A stretch of 64,000 nucleotides of DNA from Knoxdaviesia capensis (taxonomy: Eukaryota > Ascomycota > Sordariomycetes > Microascales > Gondwanamycetaceae). The first letter of the stretch is position 1, and each line of letters starts with the position of its first letter. Shown piece after piece: positions 32,999 to 43,800 of the stretch. Where the stretch lies: positions 1,166,144-1,230,143 of the forward strand of contig LNGK01000002.1 of NCBI GenBank assembly GCA_001510575.1. Reading direction: 5' to 3'. Both the position numbers and the translations under genes were made by a program. The notes beneath the pieces were generated by a model. The model was not told where the DNA came from. It did no database searches and saw nothing but the letters and a program-made list of their open reading frames with translations.

Positions 32999-33883
32999 AG
33001 AGGATACTCGGCTGCTGTTGACCTGTTTGTTCCTTCGTTCCAATGACTGAGGATGGTTTTCTATAGCCCCCACCCACAACCACCTCATTTCCGGCGTTTG
33101 CTTGTGTGATTTTTGCGTTCTGTTTCCTATCTCTGTTCATAATTAGCTATGCCATGTCTTTTTTTGGATGACTTTTCTTGAATTCACGATGCTTCATGTG
33201 TTGAATATTCCATGATTTTCGTTTGCAAGCCACCTTGAGGACGTCCCGCGTGATGTCGTTAACTGTGCAGTTGGCGCTAGAGACAAGTAGAAAGATGAAT
33301 TTATCATTTTGGAAAGAGGCAAAGAAATATGTGTGAAAGCCGTATGACACAATCGATCACCAGATTTATTTGCAGTGATTGCTGTGTTCCTCGTTAAACA
33401 AACACAACCAAACATCGAGCGTTCATTCTGAAGACAACCACACAGTCCACGAACCAAAATCCACACGGCCTACTTAGTCATCTCAGCTGAATAAGCGGCC
33501 AAGCTACCCCAATTCACCACGCTGATTGGCTCATTTTCTACTCGCTTTTTCCCTCCGTTTTTTGCCTTTGCGCAACTTTTTTCTTTTTTTTTCTTTCTTT
33601 TTTTTCGGGATTAACCGCTACCTTTAACGTAATTCTCTTTTTTCTCGTTCGATTTTTCTCTTCACATCACCAACCAAATCCTCATCAATCCTCCTCCTTC
33701 CTCTCCTCCGCTCCCCCCATCCCGAGTCTCGACCGTGTCCGTCCCTCTCCGCGCACCGCCGACCGATTTTTCCCTTTCGATCCTTCTCTCCGGCCCCGAC
33801 TCGGTTCCTCCGACCAGTTTCCCCGGACAAAAACACCTCAGCCCGGTTCCTTCATCACATCACATCACAACAAACAAACAAAC
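32999..33883. promoter_or_regulatory. ladA terminator and atp20 promoter/leader, with a CCAAT box
   Basis: No gene in this 885-bp gap. A reverse CCAAT box in good context (TGATTGGCT, ATTGG at 33525-33529) lies 355 bp upstream of atp20. The CCAAT-binding HAP complex is a known activator of respiratory genes. From 33545 the plus strand is pyrimidine-rich, ending in a short CAAACAAACAAACATG leader directly before the atp20 start. Confidence 0.5.
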
Positions 33884-34762
33884 ATGTCGTCCGCCATCTT
33901 CCGCCCGGCCGTCCGCGCCATTGCGCGATCGCACATCCGCCTCGAGTCGACCGCGGCTACCCCGTCGTCGGCCTCCAAGGTCGCCGAGGGCTTGTCGCGC
34001 GTGTCGGCTGCGGCTGGCCCGGCTCTGGCTGGCGCTGCCAAGGGCGTCACCGGCGCGCTGGCGAAGGCTGGTGGCCGGACTGCCCAGGTTGCCTCGTTTG
34101 CCGAGAGTATGTTTCCACTTTGATATGTTGTCGGCTTGGTCTTTCCAATCGATGGAGTCAAGCGCTGTTGGCTGCGTCGCTTGCGAGGGGTGTATGCTTA
34201 GGCGTGTTGCAGATGATGATATTTTCACATCGTATCCCTTCATCTCCAATCTCCAGCACTGCCCATTCCCGGCAAGACAGAAACTTGCAGTACTAACAGT
34301 CCTCAACTTCCCTCGCTATCCAGAGACCACCCCTCAGATTGTCTACTACACCAAGGTCGGCATCGAGCTCGCCAAGCTGGTCTTCCAGGGCCAGAAGATG
34401 TCTCCTCCGTAAGTCCAAGACCCTCCGCCAACCACCAACCGACCAACCTACCGCATCACCACAATAATGCACATATCTAACGCTTCTCTCTCTCTCTCTC
34501 TGCAACAAACAGCTCGTGGCCCACATTCCAGGCCTCGTACCAGAAATTCTACTCGTCACTCCTGCAATCCACCAAGGTCCTCGATGCCTCGCCCGCCGGC
34601 CCGGCGCCGTCGGTGCTGCAGAAGGCCCGCACCATCAACAAGGCCCAGCTCGTCGCCGCCGGCGTCGTGGTGGCCGAGTGCCTCGGCTTCTTCACCGTTG
34701 GCGAGATGATCGGCCGCTTTAAGCTGATTGGATACCACGGTGAGGTCCACGGCCACCACTAA
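33884..34762 (+). CDS. atp20: Mitochondrial F1Fo ATP synthase subunit g
   Basis: Exons are 33884-34106, 34324-34408 and 34513-34762 (185 aa). Intron 1 (217 nt) has GTATGT, a perfect TACTAAC branch at 34291 and a CAG acceptor. Intron 2 (104 nt) has GTAAGT and ACAG. The N terminus (SSAIFRPAVRAIARSHIRLES) is an amphipathic mitochondrial targeting sequence. The conserved subunit g core follows: TPQIVYYTKVGIELAKLVFQGQKMSPPSW and FQASYQKFY. A C-terminal single membrane helix (LVAAGVVVAECLGFFTVGEMIGR) contains the GxxxG-like dimerisation face (GFFTVGE). Subunit g helps to dimerise the ATP synthase and shape cristae in the inner membrane. The CCAAT box upstream fits a respiratory gene. Confidence 0.94.
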
Positions 34763-35917
34763 ACGATGGATGCACCCCACCCAAAAACCTCCCGAAGTTG
34801 GCTTTGCTTGTTCGATGACAGACAGCTTGCGATAGCATGTATTCGAGAGGAGTTGGAGAACTGGGCGCCGAACCCCGGGATATCGTCGCAAACGAGGCCC
34901 GGTTGCTTTGTGCGGCTCCCATCTCGCTTCTCACCCTTTTCTCCGTTTTCTTTTATTACCTTTCTTTTTTTTCCTTCCCCATGTACGACTACGATGAACG
35001 TCCTTTCGTGATGCCGCCAGACTGCCGAGCCCGCCGTGTGGCTGTGAGATCCGACACTGGACTTGGAAACTCCCCCGGGACCGAGTGAGGGAGTGCCCTA
35101 CTTTCTCAACATTATATACGCCTCGGCCCAGGACTTCTACGCCCACAAAAGAAAAAAATATCCTCGCCTTTTTTTTTTTTCCAGCCATACATTTCTCCAT
35201 ACTTTCTCTTATTTCTCGTGTGTGTGTTTTTTTTTTGTGCCTCGTGTGTTTCTTGGAGAAGGTCTTGCTCAATCATCTACAGACAGTAAAGGCCGGCTAT
35301 AAAATCATCCAGTGTTCCCTGTTCCGTTCCTCCTTTTTTGGTGGGTTTCCCTCTGTCCGTGTTTGGTATCTTCTTGACTTTATTAGAACCTTAGAGAAGA
35401 AAGTCGTGTAGATATAATATCAAATGCTTCCTATATGAACTGCTGGCTTCTTCTGGTGACCAAGAATGTTGGGAATTCTCTAAATTAACTACACGTCTAA
35501 GACATAACCCAACTAGAAACCAACCTGCATGATATGAGATGAGAGAGAGAAAACAGAATATCTAAAGTAATGTTTTTCTTTACGAACCACCACCGCCCGA
35601 ACATGTGAAAACCCAAGAACCAGCAAACTTGAAACCCAGAAAAAAAAAAGAAAAGAGGAAATGTGACGCTAAAGAGAGAAAAGAAAGGGACCAAAAAATT
35701 AAAGTACGGACATGTATGGAAAGGAGAACAGTAACGATGGAGAGAGAAAAAAGAAAAAAAGAAAAGATGGTTTCAAAAGGAAAAGAGATGATGTATCCGC
35801 GTGATGCTGAGTTAACTCCCCTAGATAAAATAGATAAAAATCAAAACACAAATAACCTGATAGATAGAAAAAGACTCTGTGTATATTTAGTCCATACGAT
35901 AAAAAGTTGAACCAACA
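34763..35917. other. Intergenic, convergent 3' ends of atp20 and the methyltransferase gene
   Basis: T-rich sequence (34930-35340) then an A/G-rich stretch (35640-35770). No supported gene. Confidence 0.5.
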
Positions 35918-37535
35918 TTAATGCATTCTTGATCGCTCCGGATCATTCGGGCGTCTGGCCGTCCATATATGCCTATTGCGTCTGGTGTGAGTACTGGATA
36001 AGTTCCCAAAGGGGGGGCGATGAAGGCGCAAAAAACGAATGGAAACTCACATTTCACAGTACATGTGGTACCGAAGCAGACACGACTCATCGCTAACACG
36101 GCGAACCATGTCGTTGACCTGCGCGGCCGGCATGTTGAGCACGCGAGTCAGCGGAGCCAGACTCATCGCCTGCAACCCTTGCGTCAGGGCGAGGTTGAAC
36201 CACCGGCCAACAAGCTGCTCGTGCCCACGCTCGTGCCACGGGTTGAGGTATAACCGGATAACCGTTTCCCGAACATCGGTAAAGCCGGCATCGGCCAGCC
36301 GGCGGTTGGTGTCTGGTGATAGCCTCAAGCTGTATCCGGTCTGGTCCATGGCCCGGTGTAGCAGGTTGCTCCACTCGACAATGGCTGACGTGTCTGGGAG
36401 AGTGTGGTTGTCCGAGCGGGGAGTGAAATCGATATCCACCTGCTCGAAGTATCCCGTTCCCGGAGCGAGATGACTAGATGTTCGCGAAATCAATACGATC
36501 AGCATTGCTCTTTATAAGAAGGATGGATGTAGTAATAAAAAACAATACTGAGTCAATACTTACTGAAAAGCTTTTTGGTAGAGCGCAGGCCATGAACGAA
36601 CACAACCATTTAGCATGCGAGCGTGGATCATGTCCCAGTTCGTTTCCAAGGCGCTCCAAGGCTCTTCAATGTCGAAGGGGATGAAATGAGTATTGGCCAA
36701 GATTCTGTCAAGCGAGGAACAACGTGTAGTCACATGTTAGCCATTCTGAACCCCCCGAAAGCCTGTGAAATGGATTCGCACTTACTCTCTTGGTTGCAAG
36801 AAATAGTAAAGATCAAGGCCAAGTACCGTAGCGTTGGGGTATTTGCTATTCGAAGGAAAACCGGGTTAGTAGTCTTCTCGGTCACGGCATTATGGAAATT
36901 TCTGTACAGAACAAAAAAGAAAGCACGCATCAGCAAGCGCCAGAGAGGGAGAGGCTAACCTTGCCATGCTAATAGCCCAGATTCCGGTCCCCGTCCCCAG
37001 ATCCAGGATGTTAGGACCACTCCGCGACTGAACCCTTACTGATGGAGAGCTGGACGGCGGATACTGCGATCCACCAAATCTCGGCAAGATGCCATTTGCA
37101 GATGTGGGTGAACGGTTCTGTAGATCGATTGGGGAGTCAAATAACCGCCCATCTCTCGCAATGCTCATGAGAGCGTGGTATATATCCATACGATCCTTCT
37201 CCGGCTGTAGATATGAAGATAGCGACGAATTGACAAGCCATGTTAGAGAAAACGAATCCAAGACCGGCCGGTTGAAGACCGAGAAACACGCGTAGCGGCA
37301 TGCGGAGGGAAAATATATCGTACCAAATCAACAGGCAGCAGGTATTTGCCGCGAAACTCGCGGCCATACCTCCGGCCATTTTCAAGGTACGTCATGGGCG
37401 GGTTCTCCGTGTTGTCTTCGTCGAAGGCGTAGACAACAGGACTAGATTGAAGACAAGCGCCCACAGACACCGGTTAGCAATAGGAATTTGGTTTGCAAGA
37501 AGTCACATCACATCTCTCCATCTCGTGCCTTCCAT
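35918..37535 (-). CDS. LaeA-like SAM-dependent methyltransferase, seven exons
   Basis: Minus-strand exons are 37535-37507, 37441-37324, 37204-36960, 36845-36786, 36704-36564, 36473-36051 and 35981-35918 (359 aa). The six introns (65-119 nt) all have GT-AG ends, five of them with CTAAC-like or CTGAT branches. Splicing yields [20 protein letters not shown], then [11 protein letters not shown], motif [12 protein letters not shown] (residues 115-125), [25 protein letters not shown] and [10 protein letters not shown]. Further on come [19 protein letters not shown] and [21 protein letters not shown], and a terminal HIWTARRP. This is the LaeA/VipC-type methyltransferase fold, known to act in the nucleus with velvet proteins on secondary metabolism and development, though many paralogues are uncharacterised. 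Compared with LaeA, an insertion of about 30 Ser/Pro residues precedes motif I. The tiny first exon (9 codons) is the least certain; a start inside exon 2 is possible. It heads away from a 16.5-kb gene-free stretch. Confidence 0.85.
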
Positions 37536-37900
37536 AGGAAGAAGAGAAGATATTAAAGCGGAGATGGGAGGACAGAACACGCAAGAGAGCAGCAGGATCC
37601 AAGAACTAAGGTCTATACGCACGAGGAGTTAGATGGCGAAGGCAACACTGACCGAGAAGGGATCATGACAACCATGGATAACTGGAAGAAGCTGTGCGCT
37701 TCAGTACACGCAGAGAGGAGTTCAGCCGGATTAGATATCTGATCTGAGTTATGGCGTCAACATAAAATAAAGCAAAGCTGGAAGATAAGAGCGGAAGTGG
37801 AGAGAGCCACGATGTAAGTTAGTCGGGAACACACGGAGATTTGTTTTGGTGTCTAGCTGGGATCAGGCCAATATGCTAGGTCAGAGAGATCTGTATGATG

Positions 37901-37950
37901 GGGAAGAACACTGCTCGTGAAACGGGGGAAGAACACTGCTCGTGAAACGG
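37901..37950. repeat. Perfect tandem duplication of 25 bp
   Basis: Two identical head-to-tail copies, 37901-37925 and 37926-37950, each beginning GGGAAGAACACTGCTCGTGA, lie about 370 bp upstream of the methyltransferase start. Both copies are exact, so the event is recent or conserved. Confidence 0.9.
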
Positions 37951-38414
37951 AAGGAGACTGGCGTGAGATCAGTGCAAGACTAGAGGAACTAGACAGAAAG
38001 AAGGAGTGTGAGAAGTGGGCGTATGATGTTGAGTTGAGGTAGTAGACAGCCAATAGATTAAGATAGGAAAAGGGGGTTCGGGTGTTTCGTTTATGGACAG
38101 TATCAGTGACTTTTATGATGGAGTTATATAGCGGAGAACCCCGACACTGTGGAAGATGGTGATGATCAAGGAGAAGATGGAAGGATATGAGGACTATGGA
38201 AATATACTGAAGCGGTATGATGATAATGAAGGGGATGAGAGACAACGAGGAAAGGAAATGGAATGAGGATGTATCCAATAGTGAATAAAAAAGGGAGGGA
38301 GAGTTTAAGCTGATGGAACGTTGCCAGAAGCTCGAACGAAAATGGTTTGGGGGCATAGCATTGATATATATATTTTAGGCGTGGACTTTTTTTTTTTCTT
38401 GCAGATAAATTGGA

Positions 38415-38441
38415 CCAGCTAAGCATTCACAGCTTAGCTGG
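38415..38441. promoter_or_regulatory. Perfect 10-bp inverted repeat with 7-nt spacer
   Basis: CCAGCTAAGC, spacer ATTCACA, then GCTTAGCTGG. The arms are perfectly complementary. Position is about 880 bp upstream of the methyltransferase start, within its probable promoter. It could be a dimeric factor site or an RNA hairpin; TTAGCTGG-type half-sites are not assigned to a factor I know. Confidence 0.6.
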
Positions 38442-40821
38442 GTTTGAAAAATAGAAGAAGAAAAACACCGGCAATTTGGCTAGCTCAAAGTAGTGCCCAT
38501 CAAATGCCTTTCATCACTTGACGGACAGCGCTTAGTGGATATAAAATGAAGATATAGCTGTGGACTTTGCGTTAGAGTGAGGGGGGAATGGAGAGTCAAC
38601 GAACTTTCAACTCTCAACTGTCAACTAACTTAGATCGGCGGGAGAAGGAAAAAAAAGACGTCAGACGGGATCCTGTGCTAGTAACCAGGAACACGAGATT
38701 GTTGGTTCCAGCTGAGGACTGAGGAGGCACTCGGGCTACTTGGCTGGGCTTCATCAGATAAAAAACAAAACAGAGGGCAGGTGTTATATCAAAGCCTCGA
38801 TATAAGCAAAAGTTGAGGTGTGAGTGGGCCAGGTTGGATCTCCCTCCCTCTTCTGTGATTGTTGATCGACATCGCGCCGAGTGTTCGAGAGGGCTCGAGA
38901 AAACCGTGTGCATCGACTGCCGCAATGGTGGCCGAAAAACATGGCCGGGCCAAGGAGTAGTGAGTCCTCCGTCAACCACGCCTCTTGCTGTTGCCTGACA
39001 ATAGAGTCAAAGACAGCAACCCACATAAGTTGCGTTATATGGACAGAGGGAGACAATACACCGCCTTGTACACGTAGCACAAGCATGCGCCAACCTACAG
39101 CCCAAGATCGCACAGGACTTGCATTTCGGCCAGAACCCGTTCCAAAATCTCAAGCTGTCCGGGGGTAATGCACATGTGTTTACCACGCACGAGCAACGGC
39201 ATGTGCATCCAACCCAGCCTGGCGGGAAAGCATGAAAATATCCAGCAAGCCAGAGGAATCCTAGCCTAAGGCACTGTTGTGAGAAAGTGTGCGGTGGCCA
39301 CATGTACTGGCCGTGCATATTCCGCGTCCCCGGCATATGCCGTCATGTGAGTTGACGACATGTGTTGATCAATATCACACTTGTAAACAAAAACACGAAA
39401 TCATGCAGAACCTACAGAATATAGATGGACATGTGGAGAAGGGAGGGAGGTCTCCAGAAGTGGCCGGCTCTCGATGGTGGGCCAGCCGGCTTCGGGGAGG
39501 GAGCAAAAACAACAAGTGGCTCAAAAAGAAAACCCCCCATCAAAACAAAGAGGTTTTGGGGCTGATGGGATACAAGACGTGCAGGAACAGAGAGAGGAGC
39601 CAGCCAAACGAAAAGCCAGAATCAGACGCGCAAGATCTGTGAACAAGAAATTTTTAAGAAACAATAAATAAAAGAAAATAGCCAGGCTGTGAAGAGAGAC
39701 CCGTTATTCAGGCCACCACCACCACCACCCACGATTTCAAGTCCGGGGATCTGCATCCGGAAGTGAACAGCACTAGACTAAATGAGTTTTGGGACCGCGA
39801 CTGTGCCGTAGACTGTTCTATTTGTTTTGGGAAGAGGAGGGGGGAAGCCATTTTTTTTCTCTGCAATGTTATCGCAATTTAGACCCGAGCGGGGCGGGTT
39901 GCGTGAATGGGTCGCGACTTCAGACCATGGATTTAAGTGTTGAAGACAGCAACGACAACACAGAAACGGGGCGAAGGGAAAGCAACAACACTTGTTATAC
40001 AGGAACGGAGATGGAAGCGATATGTTGCACCGGGAAAGTCTCTCTCGAGGCTACTCTCCGTGCATAAAAAATGTGGTTCATGTATCAGGTCGACTTACAA
40101 TAGAAGATGGGGCGGGTGGTGGCATAAGAGATGAAAAAAAAGTTCCTCGAAGCTTAAACCAAAAGTGTGGTTCAATGGCCGATAGAGCATGCCACCCACC
40201 CGCAGAATGATAGAGAAAGGGCAGGCATGCTTTGTGGAATTGAAGCAAATGGGGACAAAATAGCACAGACAGTTACATACCTACACAAACACCGCCCGCC
40301 AACTAAGAGAGAGAGACGGGATAAATGGGGCGTGAGGAGGCCACCAGCGTTGGGGCAAAAAAGGGACCCGAAGACAGCTTGATGTAATGGGGGAAACGGC
40401 GTGAGAAACGCAAATAGACAAACGACCTCCCAATGGATCGGGACCGTAGACCGGAGTTGGTGGCCGAGAACACAAAAAGACCCCGACAATGGACGTGGCT
40501 TCGCACGCGTGGTTGGTTGTCGTCGGTCGGTCTTGCTGCTCGCGTCCTGAAGTAGAGAGCAGAGAGGGAAGAGAGGGGGGATTGAGCCGCGAACAAAGAA
40601 TCAGAAGCAATGAATTTCCAGGACGGGCGGGCGAAATAATCTACACGAATTCTGACGCGCGCTGAGCAGAAGAAAACGCCGGAAAGCCAAAAATTAATGA
40701 TGACGGTGAAGATTCGCGGAAGCTGACACACGCGGGGATGGGCGGCGTCAATAATATCGTCAGGACCGTGAGAGCCGTCGATGCCGTCGTCTATGTCAAG
40801 CGCTAATGTTGTTTCGTATCA

Positions 40822-40844
40822 TGTGTGTGTGTGTGTGTGTGTGT
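40822..40844. repeat. (TG)n microsatellite
   Basis: Eleven TG units plus T in the gene-free region. Confidence 0.9.
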
Positions 40845-43800
40845 CTGCTTGACTATGGGGAAACGGAAAACCAGGGACGAGGGAAGTAAAATGGGGAGAG
40901 TCAGCAAATCAAAGTCGGGGAAAGACAAGAAATGCCAGATGGTAAGCCAAGCGAGGGAGTAACTGCTAATCAATCATTCTTTTAAGACAATGAAGCGTCG
41001 GAGAAGAGGTCAGACCGGGAGCGAATTGGGCGGGGATGGCGGCGGGCGGGAGAGAGAAGAGCAAAAGCAGACCCCGAATGTGATTGAGTTAAAACAAGGA
41101 ACAGGAGGGGGAAAAGAATGGTCCGATGAGAGATTCCTGGTCCGATGAAGTAGAGATAATGCAATGCCGGCAACGGGATGATTCGAGGGGGAGAGAGAAA
41201 AAAAAACCAGAAGGGGATAAAAAAAACCCCGAAACGGTGGCGGGTTGGTTTTGTAAATATGGACCGTCTGCAAGGCTCAGTGCATTAACGCGGTTTGGAC
41301 GGGCCGGAGGGTTGAAGAGACCTGATAAGGCGTGTGTCGTTTCTCGGGTACTGGGTGCTGCTGAACAAAGACCACAATGGGGATGTCGAACCGTCTAATG
41401 TATGGTTGCTGCTGATGGCGTCTGGAAGCACCAGGAGCCGTTCTTTGTTTCGTCCAGGTTTTTTGTCTTTTTCTTTTTTCAGCTGAAGTGTCCAGATTCA
41501 GAGACACGAAAATCCGTGAGATGACGACAGAGTCACGGTTGTGGCAACTGTAACGCTTCGGGAATTGTCGATGCCGGCAAGACACAGACTCCGGAGGATT
41601 TGAATAGAAACGAATTGGCTTGTTGGGGGAGAACGAAAAAGAGAGGAGAAAAAAATCAGGAGAATAAGGAGGGAAAGGAGAAGATGGCTTAAAAAGAGTG
41701 TGTCAAGAGATGTCAGTCGATGGCGCTAGAAGATGATATATCACAATAAGTACGGGACATGTGCCACGCATAAAGAGACAGGAAATGAAATGATATTGGG
41801 GGGGGGGGGACGAGATGGATGGTACAAAATCTGGGAGTGGTACACTAAGATAAATAAGAAGATACAGGCTATGGTATCCTGAATGTGGTGTCATGCATAG
41901 TAAGAGAACAAAAATAAAATAGAATAAAAAGGCAGCCAGGGGGGTTTGTTCGAGAAGTGAGTGAAGGGCACTGAATAGAAACGGGACGGAACAGAGCAGA
42001 GCAGTAGAGAAGAGAACAGAAGGGCACATAAAGGCGGTGAGGTGAAGATCGATGGGCGAGATGGGAATAGAATGCAAGGTTTGAATACGTCCTCTTGCAT
42101 TTAGTCAGAAAACAGCCGCAGTTGATGTACTGACTTACCAAGTGGAGAATTACCAACGGGTATGATCGATGGGAGAGTGAAGAGGGTTCGAAGATGCCCG
42201 GTATAAGCAGGCAATGGCAGTTGGAATGTTATATGCGACCGTAGATTAAAGAAAAGTCCGAAGGAATGGTTTTTATGTATGCTAGGGGATGTTCTGGTAA
42301 GAAAAAGGGGGCGTGATGTGAATATGAAATGATCCTCTCCATAGGATTCATATGATTGATCGCAGCAGAAAAAGAAAAAGAAAAGAGGGGGGGGGAGAAA
42401 GTGGATGGAGGCGGAGAATGAAGATGGAATGGAGATTTTTGCGCGAGATGATTGCTCGCTGATGTCGATCAAGATAACAGCGCGTTTTCAATTCTCGGGT
42501 TGGGGTGTCTGGAGAAGAAAAAAAAGAAGAGAAAAAAGAAAGAATAAAAAAGGAAAAGGTTGTGGGTGATGATGGACGGACGGATGAAACAATGCAGAAT
42601 CAAGAGCTGAAAAAAAAATTGAGTCAGGTCGGGACAGCTGCCAACAACAGCAGCCAAGTGGCACAACTGAAACTCGGCGCAGACCTGGCCAGAGGCAGGT
42701 GCGAAGGAGACCAGAAATGCCGATGTGGTCCTTCCTTCTTTTCCGTGCAGGATATCTCGGTTCTAGTCGCTTCTATTTCCAACATCCACAGGAATCGATT
42801 ATATTGTGCTTCACTCCAGATGCACATATGCATATGTACTGTATGCTTCCTCGCTACAGCTTCGCTACCTACGGCACTAAGCTGAGTGCAAGGGCACACC
42901 CAGAAAAGTCCCATCCCCACCAGTGTTCGAGTTCCACGTCCGGAAACCGTCTGGACTCTTCAACATCGGTCTGTTCTACATACAACATACTACATCGGTA
43001 TGCAGCTAGGCCCCAAATTACCCTGCAGGAAGCTCGTGCCCATCAGCGTGATCAGACTCGAAACAGAGAAAGGATCGTGCTGATAACGCCCTTCTGGACG
43101 CCCGGCTCATCCTTCAAGCAGAAATCTAGGCGACGGCGGCGCAAAGACCAAGCAAGGAAGGTAAAAAGGGAAGTAAGCCTAAAGTTTCCATTCCATTTTC
43201 ATGGTCTTTTGGGGGGGTTTTGTTTTGCAGGGCAAGGGGAGGGTCATCATCCGGTTCGCCACCAACAGCAAGGAAAAGACAGAAAAACAGCTAATTATAT
43301 GGTTGGTTCACACTTAATCTACGTTCCCGAGTCGAAAGTCGTCTAACCGGCTCAGATTGCGGGCGTCTATCGCGCCAAAGGTCGCTAAACCCTTTTGTTC
43401 TGTGATCACTCTTGCATTTTTGCTTTGGTTTGTTACGGTATAGTCCGGTGCTGCTGGAATGCACGTCTACAGTACAGACAGTTTCAAAAGAACCAGCATG
43501 TGCGTGTGTGTCTGTCCAAATTATTCTTCCCTCACTTAGAGTGCAGACAGGCGGGGATGGCGGGGTTTCCGCTTGACAGTGAATACTGTATGTGGGAGAG
43601 GGAAATTCGGGAGGCTGGGGGGAAAACGACAACGCGCCAGACTCCAAGCGAACAGCGCCAGGAAAGGACAACGCAGTATCTTACAGCTGCGAATGCAACA
43701 TCACGGCCCGAAATGAGCAGCACAGGAATGATCTCTGTGGCCATGAATAAGCACGCCCGGCCTGTGTCACGAGATCGGGGCTCTTTGTGAAGGATTTCAG

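Noticed and set aside
32048..33088. 346-codon minus-strand frame opposite ladA
   Set aside because: Asp/Ala/Gly-rich shadow of a GC3-rich dehydrogenase exon.
37853..38356. 167-codon minus-strand frame
   Set aside because: Ser/Phe/Leu/Ile runs follow from a pyrimidine-rich leader upstream of the methyltransferase gene; no motif.
42186..42210. GGTTCGAAGAT resembling a tRNA B-box
   Set aside because: It does not continue as the B-box consensus and no A-box or cloverleaf could be drawn upstream.
42915..42940. TGTTCGAGTTCC resembling a tRNA T-loop
   Set aside because: One base too many for the T-arm and no acceptor-stem partner.
42699..43346. 215-codon plus-strand frame in the gene-free region
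   Set aside because: Irregular composition, no domain, no splice partners; expected by chance at this GC content over 16 kb.
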